Origin: Variovorax sp. J22G73
GTDB taxonomy: Bacteria; Pseudomonadota; Gammaproteobacteria; Burkholderiales; Burkholderiaceae_C
NCBI RefSeq assembly: GCF_030317035.1
Contig: NZ_JASZYK010000010.1
Location: 62,001 to 126,000 of the forward strand
Length of the DNA stretch: 64,000 bases
Reading direction: 5' to 3'
Shown: piece after piece, positions 10,493 to 18,939 of the stretch
Layout: every line of letters begins with the position of its first letter
Numbering within the stretch: the stretch's first letter is position 1
Made by a program: the position numbers and the translations under genes
Notes under the pieces: generated by a model
Databases searched by the model: none
Seen by the model: the letters and a program-made list of their open reading frames with translations, nothing else
Told to the model about the DNA's origin: nothing

Positions 10493-11923
10493 GTGACGCA
10501 CCGCGCCGCGCTCCGTGCGCTCGCATGGCTGGCCCTGGCCGGTTCCACCGCGTCCGCATCGGCTGACGACGGCGGCCTGAAGGTCTCGCGCCGGCTCGCG
10601 CCCAGCTCGCTGGCGCAGGAGCTCAACCTGCAGCCGGGCCGGCCGCTGCCCGTGGCGCCGGCCAGCACGCAGCCGCTGGAGCTGAACGAGGCGGTGCGCC
10701 AGGCGGTGGCGCGCCACCCGTCCATTTCGGATGCGATCTCCACGCTGGCGCAGCAGGCCGGCGGCGTGGACGTGGCGCGCGCCGGCTACTACCCGCAGGT
10801 GCGCGTGGGCGTGGGCGGCGGCAGCAGCAACGCGCCCGCCTCGCAGGGCGGCAGCACCGGCACGGTGGCCACGGCCTCGGTCTCGCAGATGCTCTACGAC
10901 TTCGGCAAGGTGGACGGCGCCGTGGCGCAGTCCGAGGCGTTGGTGCGGCGCCAGCAGGCCGGCATCCTGAAGCAGATCGACACGGTGGCGCAGCAGGCGG
11001 CCGACGCCGTGGTCACCGCGCACCGCTACCAGGCGCTGCTGGCCATCGCGCAGGAGCAGGTGCAGGCGGTGGAAAAGGTGCTCGAAACGGCGCGGCTGCG
11101 CGCCAACGCGGGCATCAGCACCCGGGCCGACCCGATCCAGGCCGAGTCGCGCGTGGACAGCGCGCGCGCCAACCTGCTGCAGGTGAAGTCGCAGCTGGCG
11201 CAGTGGCGCGAGCGCCTGGGCACGCTGCTGGGGCCGGGGGTGCCGCCGCAGATCGCGCCGTTGCCCAGCAGCCTTTCCGACGGCCTGGCCAGCACCTTCC
11301 GCGCCGACGGGCCGCCCGACACCAGCCTGCTGCCCGACGTGCTCGCGGCCGAGGCGGAGCGCCGCGCGGCCTCGGCGCAGCTGGAGATCGCGCGGGCCAA
11401 CCGCTACCCCACGCTGAGCGTGGACGCTTCCGTCAACAAGGCCATGGGCGGCATCAACCCCGCCACGCTGGAGCGCAACGGCACGTACCACACGGTGATG
11501 CTCAACCTGACGAGCGTGATCTACCAGGGCGGCGCGCTCGACGCGCAGGTGCGCGCCGCCAGCGCCGCCGAGGAGGCCGCGCGCATGCGCATCGAGACCG
11601 CCCGGCTCAACGCCGGCGACCAGGCGCGCAACTTTCGCGAGCAGGTCATCGGCGCGCAGGCGCGCCTGGGCGTGCTGGCCGACCGCAGGCGCAGCATCGT
11701 GGAGGCGCGCGACCTGTACCGCGAGCAGTACACGCTGGGCACGCGCTCCATCCTCGACCTGCTGAACGCCGAGCAGGAGATCTACCAGGCCGCCGCCGAG
11801 CAGGAGGCCGTGCTGCACGACCTCTGGGCCAGCCGCGTCGGCTACATCGGCGCCACGGGCCAGGCCCGCGCGTTCTACGGGCTGGACAACACCACCGTCC
11901 AGGGCATGGAGCTGCTGCCATGA
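10493..11923 (+). CDS. TolC-family outer membrane efflux protein for type I secretion
   Basis: 476 residues from a GTG five bases after the adhesin stop. No in-frame ATG or GTG that fits better is visible nearby, and the first ~24 residues form a signal peptide (ALRALAWLALAGSTASASA). The rest has the two-fold OEP architecture of TolC/LapE: an AVRQAVARHPSI-like first helix, long alanine/glutamine-rich amphipathic helices, and the LGTRSILDLLNAEQEIYQA segment typical of the C-terminal repeat. Known role of the family: trimeric outer-membrane channel-tunnel that docks to the HlyD adaptor and ABC pump. The stop overlaps the start of the ABC transporter (ATGA), so translation is probably coupled. 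GAGAAGGG lies immediately before the GTG, too close for an ideal ribosome site, so the start is likely but not certain. Confidence 0.93.
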   Translation: MTHRAALRALAWLALAGSTASASADDGGLKVSRRLAPSSLAQELNLQPGRPLPVAPASTQPLELNEAVRQAVARHPSISDAISTLAQQAGGVDVARAGYYPQVRVGVGGGSSNAPASQGGSTGTVATASVSQMLYDFGKVDGAVAQSEALVRRQQAGILKQIDTVAQQAADAVVTAHRYQALLAIAQEQVQAVEKVLETARLRANAGISTRADPIQAESRVDSARANLLQVKSQLAQWRERLGTLLGPGVPPQIAPLPSSLSDGLASTFRADGPPDTSLLPDVLAAEAERRAASAQLEIARANRYPTLSVDASVNKAMGGINPATLERNGTYHTVMLNLTSVIYQGGALDAQVRAASAAEEAARMRIETARLNAGDQARNFREQVIGAQARLGVLADRRRSIVEARDLYREQYTLGTRSILDLLNAEQEIYQAAAEQEAVLHDLWASRVGYIGATGQARAFYGLDNTTVQGMELLP

Positions 11924-14046
11924 ATGCAAGGGACCTTCCGCGGCACTACACCAGCTGGCTCGACGCCATGGTCTACGTGGCGCGCCACTACGGCATCGGC
12001 GCCTCCGAGGAAAGCACGCGCGTCTCGCTGGCCTGGGAGCGCGGCGCGCCGCTGGACACCCTGCTCGACCACATGGCGCGGCAGCTGGGCCTGGCGCTGC
12101 GGCTGGACGCGTTCACCGACGCGCAGCTCGACCCCTGGCGCCTGCCGCTGGTGGTGGAGTTCGACGACGGCGAGGTCGGCGTGGTGCGCACCGCCGACGG
12201 CAAGGGCCGGCTGGGCGTGCTGCTGGGCGGCGACCACGGGCTGGAAACGGCGGTGCCGGTCGAGGAACTGCGCCGCCGCGCGCGCCGCGTGGCCATCCTG
12301 CGGCCGCAGACGGCGGTGCCCGACGCGCGGGTGGACGACTACATCAAGCCCTACGAGGCCAACTGGTTCTGGTCGATCGCGCTGCGCGACTGGCGCCGCT
12401 ACGGCGACATCGTGCTGGCCTCGGTGTTCGCCAACGTGCTGGCGCTGTCGAGCATGGTGTTTTCCATGCAGATCTACGACCGCGTGGTGCCGGCGCAGTC
12501 GGAGTCCACGCTGTGGGTGCTGTTCGGCGGGGTGATGCTGGCGGTGGCCTTCGAGTTCGTGCTGCGCATGGCGCGCACCCACATCTCGGACGTGATCGGC
12601 AAGCGCGCCGACCTGAAGGTGTCCGACCTGGTGTTCGGCCACGCGCTGCGCGTGCGCAACGACGCGCGCTCCAAGTCGACCGGCTCGTTCATCGCGCAGG
12701 TGCGCGAGGTGGAGCAGGTGCGCGAGCTGCTCACCTCCACCACCATCGGCGCGGTGGCCGACCTGCCGTTCTTCGTGCTGTTCCTGGTGGTGCTGTGGCT
12801 GGTGGCCGGGCCGCTGGCCTGGGTGGCGCTGGCGGCGGTGCCGCTGCTGGTGATACCGGGGCTGCTGGTGCAGAAGCCGCTGGCGCGGCTGGCCAACGAG
12901 GGCATGCGCGAATCGGCGCTGCGCAACGCGCTGCTGGTGGAGGCGGTGGAAGGCATCGAGGACATCAAGCTCATGCGCGCCGAGCCGCGCTTCCAGAACC
13001 AGTGGAACCACGCCAACGACGTGGCCGCCAGCGTGAGCATGCGCCAGCGCTTTCTCACCGGGCTGCTGATGACGTGGACGCAGGAGGTGCAGGGCATCGT
13101 CTACGCGGTGGTGCTGCTGGCGGGCTGCTTCCTGGTGATGAAGGGCGACATGACCACCGGCGCGCTGGTGGGCTCGTCGATCTTGGCCTCGCGCATGATC
13201 TCGCCGCTGGCGCAGCTCTCGGGCGTGTTCGCGCGCTGGCAGCAGGCCAAGGTGGCGCGCGCGGGGCTCGACCAGCTCATGCAGCGCCCGGTCGACCAGC
13301 CCGAGCATGCGCGCCGCGTGCGCGTGCCCGCGCTGCACGGCCACTACACGCTGGCCGGCGTGGAGTTCCGCTACGGCAAGGACGACAAGGCGCCCGCGTT
13401 CGCGGTGGGGCAGCTGCAGGTGAAGGCCGGCGAGAAGGTCGCGCTGCTCGGGCGCATGGGCGCGGGCAAGTCGACCCTGCTGCAGCTGCTGGCCGGGCTG
13501 CATGCGCCGCAGCGCGGCCATGTGTCGCTGGACGCGCTCGACCTGGGGCTGATCGACCCGGCCGACCTGCGCCGCGACATGGGCCTGCTCACGCAGAACG
13601 CGCGGCTGTTCCACGGCTCGATCCGCGAGAACGTCACGCTGGGCATGCCGCTGGCCACCGACACGCAGGTGCTCGAGGCCATTGCGATGGCCGGTGCGTT
13701 GCCCTTCGTGCATTCGCGCGCCGAGGGGCTGGACGACCTGGTCCACGAAGGCGGCCTGGGCCTCTCGGGCGGGCAGCGGCAGGCGCTGCTGCTGGCGCGC
13801 ACGCTGATCCGCCAGCCGGCCATCGTGCTGCTGGACGAACCCACGGCGCACTTCGACGAAGTGACCGAGCGCCAGGTGATCGACGCGGTGGGCGCCTGGC
13901 TGGCGCCGCGCACGCTGGTGGTGGCCACGCACCGCATGCCGGTGCTGCAGTGGGTGGACCGCATCGTGGTGATCGAGGGCGGCCGCGTGGTGATGGACGG
14001 CTCGAAGGACCAGATTCTCGGAAAGCTCTCCCATGGCAACGCCTGA
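11920..14046 (+). CDS. Type I secretion ABC transporter (permease + ATPase), LapB-like
   Basis: 708 residues, close to the ~720 of LapB-type exporters. Residues ~1-125 form an N-terminal domain resembling the C39-peptidase-like domain but without an evident catalytic cysteine, as in exporters that recognise rather than cleave their cargo. A membrane domain follows (~150-430, with IYDRVVPAQSESTLWVL near the start). The nucleotide-binding domain has Walker A GRMGAGKST (~residue 511), signature LSGGQRQALLLART (~616) and Walker B IVLLDEPTAHFD (~637). Known role: inner-membrane motor that exports unfolded RTX-type substrates in one step. The start ATG overlaps the tolC-like stop, and its end overlaps the adaptor gene by 14 bp, so the three genes form one translationally linked operon. 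Confidence 0.95.
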   Translation: MNARDLPRHYTSWLDAMVYVARHYGIGASEESTRVSLAWERGAPLDTLLDHMARQLGLALRLDAFTDAQLDPWRLPLVVEFDDGEVGVVRTADGKGRLGVLLGGDHGLETAVPVEELRRRARRVAILRPQTAVPDARVDDYIKPYEANWFWSIALRDWRRYGDIVLASVFANVLALSSMVFSMQIYDRVVPAQSESTLWVLFGGVMLAVAFEFVLRMARTHISDVIGKRADLKVSDLVFGHALRVRNDARSKSTGSFIAQVREVEQVRELLTSTTIGAVADLPFFVLFLVVLWLVAGPLAWVALAAVPLLVIPGLLVQKPLARLANEGMRESALRNALLVEAVEGIEDIKLMRAEPRFQNQWNHANDVAASVSMRQRFLTGLLMTWTQEVQGIVYAVVLLAGCFLVMKGDMTTGALVGSSILASRMISPLAQLSGVFARWQQAKVARAGLDQLMQRPVDQPEHARRVRVPALHGHYTLAGVEFRYGKDDKAPAFAVGQLQVKAGEKVALLGRMGAGKSTLLQLLAGLHAPQRGHVSLDALDLGLIDPADLRRDMGLLTQNARLFHGSIRENVTLGMPLATDTQVLEAIAMAGALPFVHSRAEGLDDLVHEGGLGLSGGQRQALLLARTLIRQPAIVLLDEPTAHFDEVTERQVIDAVGAWLAPRTLVVATHRMPVLQWVDRIVVIEGGRVVMDGSKDQILGKLSHGNA

Positions 14047-15268
14047 GCTCGCGCAAGACCCTCCGCTCGGCAGCCCGCGGGGAGGCAAGAAGAACGCAAA
14101 GGCCGCGCAGCGCCGCTACGCGCCCGTGGAGCCCCCGCTGCCCGGCGCCTCGCTGGTGGTGTGGACCGTGGCCGCGCTGCTGGCTGCGATGCTCGCATGG
14201 GCCTGGTTCTTCAAGCTCGACGAGGTGTCCACCGGCACCGGCAAGGTGGTGCCCTCGTCGCGCGAGCAGATGATCCAGTCGCTGGAAGGCGGCATCCTGG
14301 TCGACCTGAAGGTGCGCGAGGGCGACATCGTGAACGCGGGCCAGGTGCTTGCGCAGCTGGACCGCACCAAGACCGAATCGACCGTGCAGGAAAGCGCCTC
14401 GCGCGTGCGCGCCGCGCTGGCCATGTCGGCGCGGCTCACGGCCGAGGTGGGCGGCACGGCGCTGGTGTTTCCGGCCGAGGTGCGCAACGAGCCCGACCTG
14501 GTGCGCACCGAGACCGCGCTCTACCAGTCGCGGCGCGAGCAGCTCGCCAGCAGCCTGGCGGGCGTGTCGCAGGCGCTGGTGCTGATGCGCCGCGAGCTGG
14601 CGCTCACCGAGCCGCTGGTGTCGCGCGGCGCCGCCAGCGACGTGGAGGTGCTGCGGCTGAAGCGCCAGATCAACGAGGCCGAGACCAAGGCCTCGGACCT
14701 GAAGAGCCAGTACTACGTGAAGGCGCGCGAAGACCTCGCCAAGGCCAACGCCGAGATCGAGGCGCAGCGCTCGGTGACGCGCGGGCGCTCCGACTCGCTC
14801 ACGCGGCTGACCTTCGCGTCGCCGGTGCGCGGCATCGTGAAGGACATTGCCGTGACCACCGTGGGCGGCGTGCTGCCGCCGGGCGGCAAGCTCATGGAGA
14901 TCGTGCCGCTGGACGAGAAGCTGCTGGTGGAGGCGCGCATCTCGCCGCGCGACGTGGCCTTCATCCACCCCGGGCAGGACGCCACGGTGAAGGTGACGGC
15001 GTACGACTATTCGATCTTCGGCGGCCTGCCGGGCAAGGTGACCACCATTTCGCCCGACACCATCCAAGACGACGTGAAGCGCGACGTGTACTACTACCGC
15101 GTGTACATCCGCACCGACGCGGACCACCTGAAGAACAAGGGCGGCGAGAGCTTTCCGATCGTGCCCGGCATGATCGCCACGGTGGACATCCACACCGGCA
15201 GCAAGACCGTGCTCGACTACCTGCTGAAGCCGCTGAACAAGGCGCGCGAGGCACTGCGCGAACGGTAG
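14033..15268 (+). CDS. HlyD-family type I secretion periplasmic adaptor
   Basis: 411 residues. A short cytoplasmic N-terminus is followed by one transmembrane helix (~41-61, VVWTVAALLAAMLAWAWFF), a first lipoyl half-domain (SLEGGILVDLKVREGDIV), a long coiled-coil hairpin (~95-245) and the second lipoyl half plus beta-barrel (ASPVRGIVKDIAVTTVGGVL). This is the classical HlyD/LapC layout and length. It links the ABC pump to the TolC-like channel. The ATG lies inside the last codons of the ABC gene (14-bp overlap). The last codons (...LRER, stop TAG) form the beginning of the 35-bp direct-repeat triplication at 15258-15363, so the 3' end of this gene has been duplicated downstream. Confidence 0.95.
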   Translation: MATPELAQDPPLGSPRGGKKNAKAAQRRYAPVEPPLPGASLVVWTVAALLAAMLAWAWFFKLDEVSTGTGKVVPSSREQMIQSLEGGILVDLKVREGDIVNAGQVLAQLDRTKTESTVQESASRVRAALAMSARLTAEVGGTALVFPAEVRNEPDLVRTETALYQSRREQLASSLAGVSQALVLMRRELALTEPLVSRGAASDVEVLRLKRQINEAETKASDLKSQYYVKAREDLAKANAEIEAQRSVTRGRSDSLTRLTFASPVRGIVKDIAVTTVGGVLPPGGKLMEIVPLDEKLLVEARISPRDVAFIHPGQDATVKVTAYDYSIFGGLPGKVTTISPDTIQDDVKRDVYYYRVYIRTDADHLKNKGGESFPIVPGMIATVDIHTGSKTVLDYLLKPLNKAREALRER

Positions 15269-15363
15269 CCGTGAGCGCCCCGCCATTCCTTCGCGAGCGG
15301 TAGCCGTGAGCGCTCAAAAATTCCTTAGCGAGCGCTGGCCGTGAAGCGCCCGGCGATTCCCTC
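15258..15363 (+). repeat. 35-bp tandem direct repeat, three copies, spanning a gene junction
   Basis: Copies lie at 15258-15292, 15293-15327 and 15328-15363 (the last is 36 bp), followed by a partial fourth start. Each begins GCGA(A/G)CG and contains CCGTGA(A)GCGC then ATTCC(T/C)T. Copy 1 contains the adaptor's stop codon (TAG 15266) and a GTG at 15271. Copy 2 repeats the stop (TAG 15301) and a GTG at 15306. Copy 3 supplies the GTG at 15341 that opens the next gene. Copies 1 and 2 therefore encode abortive peptides of about 10 and 12 residues. Confidence 0.9.
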
Positions 15364-16624
15364 GCGTGCGCCCGCGGCGGCCAAGGTGACGCAGCAGGCG
15401 CTGAACGCCATGGGCGAGCGCTTTCGCACCGCCTTCGCGCAGGGCGACTTCGCGCAGGCGCTCAAGTTCGCCACGCAGGCCTGGCATGCCACGCACAGCC
15501 CGCAGCCGCTGGCCGACGTGGCGCTGTGCCAGATGCGCCTGGGCCAGCCGCAGCAGGCCTACGACACCTACCGCCGCGCCATCTCGCAGCTGAAGACCGC
15601 GAACACCTACGACGGGCTCGCGGAGGCGGCCGGGCAGCTCGGCAAGCGGGACGAGGTGCGCGAATACGGCACGGCCTCGCTGCGGCTGAAGATGCAGGAG
15701 GCGGCGCGCGAGCCCGCGGCCGCCACGCGCGACGTCGCAGGCCCGCCGCCTTTCGACGCCAACGCGCGCGAACGCAACCTGATCGCCTTCAGCCTGTTCG
15801 GCCACGACCCGCGCTACTGCGAGATGGCGGTGCTGAACGTGCGCGCGGCGCGCGAGTTGTTCGCGGGATGGACCTGCCGGTTCTACGTCGATGACACGGT
15901 GCCGCCCGCCGTGCGCGAGCGCCTGCTGCAGGCGGGCGCCCGCGTGGTCGATGCGCACGCGGCGGGCGGCACCGGCCTGCCGGGCACGATGTGGCGCTTT
16001 CTTGCGCTCGACGACCCGGGCGTGGACCGCGTGCAGTTCCGCGATGCCGATTCGCTGCTGTCCACGCGCGACCAGGCGGCCGTGCGCGCGTGGTGCGCAT
16101 CCAACCGATGGTTCCACGCGATGCGCGACTACCCCACGCACTCCGAGCTGCTGCTCGCGGGCCTGTGGGGCGCCTGCCGGGGCCTGCTGGCCGATGTGGA
16201 AATCGGCATGCGCGCGTACCTGGCGAGCCGGCCGTATTCCGCGCACTTCGCCGACCAGCACTTTCTTCGGCACCGCGTGTGGCAGGTCGCGCAACGCAGC
16301 CTGCTCACGCATGACGCATGGTTCGATGTGCCGGGCAGCCTGCCCTTTCCCGCGCACGCGCCGATGGCCGTGGACGCGCGCTACGCGCATGTGGGGGCGA
16401 ACATCGGCGCGCCTTCGATGCACGTGGCGCATGCGGCGCCCGACGGTACCGCGGTGACGTGGACGCTGTACGACGCGCAAGGGCAGGCCGTGTGCGCCTA
16501 CGACGCGGTGGTCGCGGGCAACGGCTTCACTGTCGGCATTCCCGCGCCGTACGCGGCGGAGTTGAGTGCGGGGCGCTGGAAGGTGCTGACGCGGCCCTTG
16601 TCCAAGGCCAGCGCTCCGGCCTAG
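15341..16624 (+). CDS. TPR protein with a glycosyltransferase-like C-terminal domain
   Basis: 427 residues from GTG 15341; no upstream in-frame alternative is better. Residues ~15-125 read as TPR-like helical repeats (FAQGDFAQALKFATQAW; LADVALCQMRLGQPQQAYDTY). Residues ~140-365 look like a GT-A-type nucleotide-sugar transferase: a strand with IAFSLFGHDPRY, FYVDD (~181-185), and a DAD motif at 235-237 in VQFRDADSLLS, the pattern used to bind metal and nucleotide sugar. No signal peptide or membrane helix is evident, so it is probably cytoplasmic. Position directly behind the adhesin/type I exporter genes suggests modification of the adhesin or of a cell-surface glycan, but this is inference. 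The specific family was not recognised. Its stop (TAG 16622-16624) overlaps the convergent ALDH stop in a shared CTAG. Confidence 0.75.
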   Translation: MKRPAIPSRAPAAAKVTQQALNAMGERFRTAFAQGDFAQALKFATQAWHATHSPQPLADVALCQMRLGQPQQAYDTYRRAISQLKTANTYDGLAEAAGQLGKRDEVREYGTASLRLKMQEAAREPAAATRDVAGPPPFDANARERNLIAFSLFGHDPRYCEMAVLNVRAARELFAGWTCRFYVDDTVPPAVRERLLQAGARVVDAHAAGGTGLPGTMWRFLALDDPGVDRVQFRDADSLLSTRDQAAVRAWCASNRWFHAMRDYPTHSELLLAGLWGACRGLLADVEIGMRAYLASRPYSAHFADQHFLRHRVWQVAQRSLLTHDAWFDVPGSLPFPAHAPMAVDARYAHVGANIGAPSMHVAHAAPDGTAVTWTLYDAQGQAVCAYDAVVAGNGFTVGIPAPYAAELSAGRWKVLTRPLSKASAPA

Positions 16625-18036
16625 CGCAGCAGCAGCTTCATCATCCGCGCGAAGGTCTTGCCATACGGCGGCCTGAACAGGCCCACGCCGTTGAACGCGG
16701 ACTGCTGAAAGATCGGCTTGAGCTTCGAGAAGGTCTGGAAGCCGTGCTCGCCGTGGTACGCGCCCATGCCGCTGGCACCGACGCCGCCGAAGGGCAGGTC
16801 GTCCTGCGCGACGTGCATCAGCGTTTCGTTGATCGACACGCCGCCGGCCACGGTCTGCTGCATCACGCGCTCGATGGTGGCGCGGTCTTTCTCGAACAGG
16901 TAGAGCGCCAGCGGGCGCGGGTGCGCGCTGACGTAGCCGATGGCTTCGTCGAGGGTGCGGTACGTGAGCACCGGCAGCAGCGGGCCGAAGATTTCTTCCT
17001 GCATCACGCGCATGCCGTCGTTCACGCCCATGAGCAGCACGGGCGGAAAGCGGCGCGTGGCGGCGTCGGGCGCCATGTCGCTCAGCGGCAGCGCGGTGGC
17101 GCCCTGTTGCTGCGCCGCGGCCGCGAGCGCCTGCAGCCGCTCGAAGTGGCGCGGGCTCACGATGCTGGTGTAGTCGGTGCTGCTCTCCAGCCGCGGGTAC
17201 ATCGCTGCGAACACGCGCCGCGCCGCCTCGGCGAAGCGCTGCTGCTGGCCTTCGGGCAGCAGCACGTAGTCGGGCGCGATGCAGGTCTGGCCCGCGTTCA
17301 GCGTCTTGCCCACGAGGATGCGTTCCACCGCCTTGTCGAAGTTGGCGCCGGGCCCGACGATGGCCGGCGACTTGCCGCCGAGTTCGAGCGTGACCGGCGT
17401 GAGGTTCTCGCTGGCGGCGCGCATCACCTGGTGGCCCACGGCGGTGGAGCCGGTGAACAGCAGGTGGTCGAAGGGCAGGGCGCAGAAGGCGCGCGCGGTG
17501 TCGGCGTCGCCGTTGACGATGTCGATCTCGTCTTCGGCGAAGGCCTTGCGCACCAGCGAGGCGAACAGCTCGGCGAAGCGCGGCGTGAACTCCGACTGCT
17601 TCACCATCACGCGGTTGCCCGCGGCCAGCGCCGCGGTCATCGGGCCCACCGCGAGGTACAGCGGGTAGTTCCACGGCACCACGATGCCGACCACGCCCAG
17701 CGGCTGCGGCATCACGCGCGACGATGCGGGCTTGAACCACAGGCCGGTGGCGCGGCGCTTCACGCGCATCCAGCGCTGGCCGTGGCGCAGCGCGTGGTCG
17801 ATGCCCTCGACGCTGGGGAACACCTCGGCCAGCTCGGTTTCCTGCGCGGCGCGGTGATGAAAGTCGGCGCTGATGGCCGCTGCCATGGCCGCGCGGTGGT
17901 CGACGACCAGCGCGCGCAGGCGCTTCAGGCGGTCGGCGCGTTCGGTCCAGGGCGGGGTTTGTGCGCGCAGGCTCGCGGCGCGCAGGGCGTCGAAGCGGTG
18001 TCGCATGGCGGGCTGCGTCAGGGCTTCGGGCGCCAT
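16621..18036 (-). CDS. Aldehyde dehydrogenase, coniferyl aldehyde dehydrogenase-like
   Basis: 471 residues, the compact form of the ALDH superfamily typical of coniferyl-aldehyde dehydrogenases (CalB) and fatty-aldehyde dehydrogenases. Visible motifs: VVPWNYPL with the catalytic Asn at 123, cofactor-binding LFTGSTAVG (~193-201), VTLELGGKSP with the general base Glu218, and NAGQTCIAPDY with the nucleophile Cys252. Known reaction: NAD(P)-dependent oxidation of an aldehyde to its acid. Coniferyl aldehyde is a candidate substrate from similarity but cannot be proven here. It lies just downstream of nadE (4-bp gap), so it may be transcribed with the nadE-pldA run. Confidence 0.87.
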   Translation of the reverse strand: MAPEALTQPAMRHRFDALRAASLRAQTPPWTERADRLKRLRALVVDHRAAMAAAISADFHHRAAQETELAEVFPSVEGIDHALRHGQRWMRVKRRATGLWFKPASSRVMPQPLGVVGIVVPWNYPLYLAVGPMTAALAAGNRVMVKQSEFTPRFAELFASLVRKAFAEDEIDIVNGDADTARAFCALPFDHLLFTGSTAVGHQVMRAASENLTPVTLELGGKSPAIVGPGANFDKAVERILVGKTLNAGQTCIAPDYVLLPEGQQQRFAEAARRVFAAMYPRLESSTDYTSIVSPRHFERLQALAAAAQQQGATALPLSDMAPDAATRRFPPVLLMGVNDGMRVMQEEIFGPLLPVLTYRTLDEAIGYVSAHPRPLALYLFEKDRATIERVMQQTVAGGVSINETLMHVAQDDLPFGGVGASGMGAYHGEHGFQTFSKLKPIFQQSAFNGVGLFRPPYGKTFARMMKLLLR

Positions 18037-18040
18037 GGTG

Positions 18041-18913
18041 TCAACCGGCGGAAGTTTGTGGGTGCGTGGCGGGTGGGGCCGGCTCGACGGGCAGCGCGCG
18101 CTTGTGGGCGCTCTTGCGGTGCGTCGAAAGAATGATGTCTCGCGCCCGCGCCGACACCGGCTTGCCTTCGAGAAAGTCGTCGATCTGCTCGTAGGTGACG
18201 CCGAAGGCGTCTTCGTCGGGCTTGCCCGGCACCAGCGACTCGAGGTCGGCGGTGGGCACCTTGTAGACCAGCGCGTCGGGCGCGCCCAGCAGCTGCGCCA
18301 CCGCGCGCACGCGGCGCTTGTTCAGCCCGGTGAGCGGCGTGATGTCGGCCGCGCCGTCGCCGAACTTGGTGAAGAAGCCCATCAGCGCCTCGGCCGCGTG
18401 GTCGGTGCCGATGACGATGCCGTCGTGCGCGCCGGCCACCGCGAACTGCGCCACCATGCGCTCGCGCGCCTTGATGTTGCCGAGCACGAAGTCTTCATGC
18501 CCCGCGTCGCGGAACTTCAGGTCGCCAGCCTTCAGCGCGGCCAGCATGCCGTCGGCCGCGGGGCGGATGTCCACCGTGATGGTGCGGTCGGGCTGGATGA
18601 CCGCCAGCGACGCCTGCGCCTCGGCCTCGTCCTTCTGCACGCCGTAGGGCAGGCGCATGGCGATGAAGGTGGCGTCGCGGCCTTCGGCGCGCAGCTTCTG
18701 CACGGCGCGCTGCGCGAGGCAGCCGGCGGTCAGCGAGTCGACGCCGCCGCTGATGCCCAGCACCAGCGTCTTCAGGCCGGTCTGCTTCAGGTAGCTGGCG
18801 AGGAAGTCGACGCGGCGTTCCAGCTCGCTCGCGGCATCGAAGACGGGCGCGACATGCAGCGCCGCGATGATCTCGCGCTGCGTGGCGTCGACGGGGGAAA
18901 GGTCTGCGCTCAT
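18041..18913 (-). CDS. nadE: NAD+ synthase, ammonia-dependent
   Basis: 290 residues from the ATG at 18913 (MSADLS). The open frame runs further upstream, but only into the neighbouring gene. The PP-loop signature SGGVDS at residues 55-60 binds ATP. GTDHAAEALMGFFTKFGDGAADITPLTGLNKR is the NadE deamido-NAD binding region, and the KPDEDAFGVTYEQID loop is also typical. Without a glutaminase domain, this is the short ammonia-using form. Known role: last step of NAD biosynthesis (nicotinate adenine dinucleotide + NH3 + ATP to NAD), in the cytoplasm. It follows pldA at 26 bp. Confidence 0.96.
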   Translation of the reverse strand: MSADLSPVDATQREIIAALHVAPVFDAASELERRVDFLASYLKQTGLKTLVLGISGGVDSLTAGCLAQRAVQKLRAEGRDATFIAMRLPYGVQKDEAEAQASLAVIQPDRTITVDIRPAADGMLAALKAGDLKFRDAGHEDFVLGNIKARERMVAQFAVAGAHDGIVIGTDHAAEALMGFFTKFGDGAADITPLTGLNKRRVRAVAQLLGAPDALVYKVPTADLESLVPGKPDEDAFGVTYEQIDDFLEGKPVSARARDIILSTHRKSAHKRALPVEPAPPATHPQTSAG

Positions 18914-18939
18914 GGGCTTTGTCAAAGGTGAGGGAAGGG

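Noticed and set aside
10469..14088. Long minus-strand open frames (486 and 737 residues) opposite the secretion genes
   Set aside because: Antisense shadows caused by high GC. Plus-strand products have clear family motifs; the antisense ones do not.
15271..15340. Two tiny GTG-initiated ORFs in the 35-bp repeats
   Set aside because: They arise from duplication of the gene junction and encode about 10 and 12 residues with no sign of selection, so they are kept as part of the repeat rather than called as genes.
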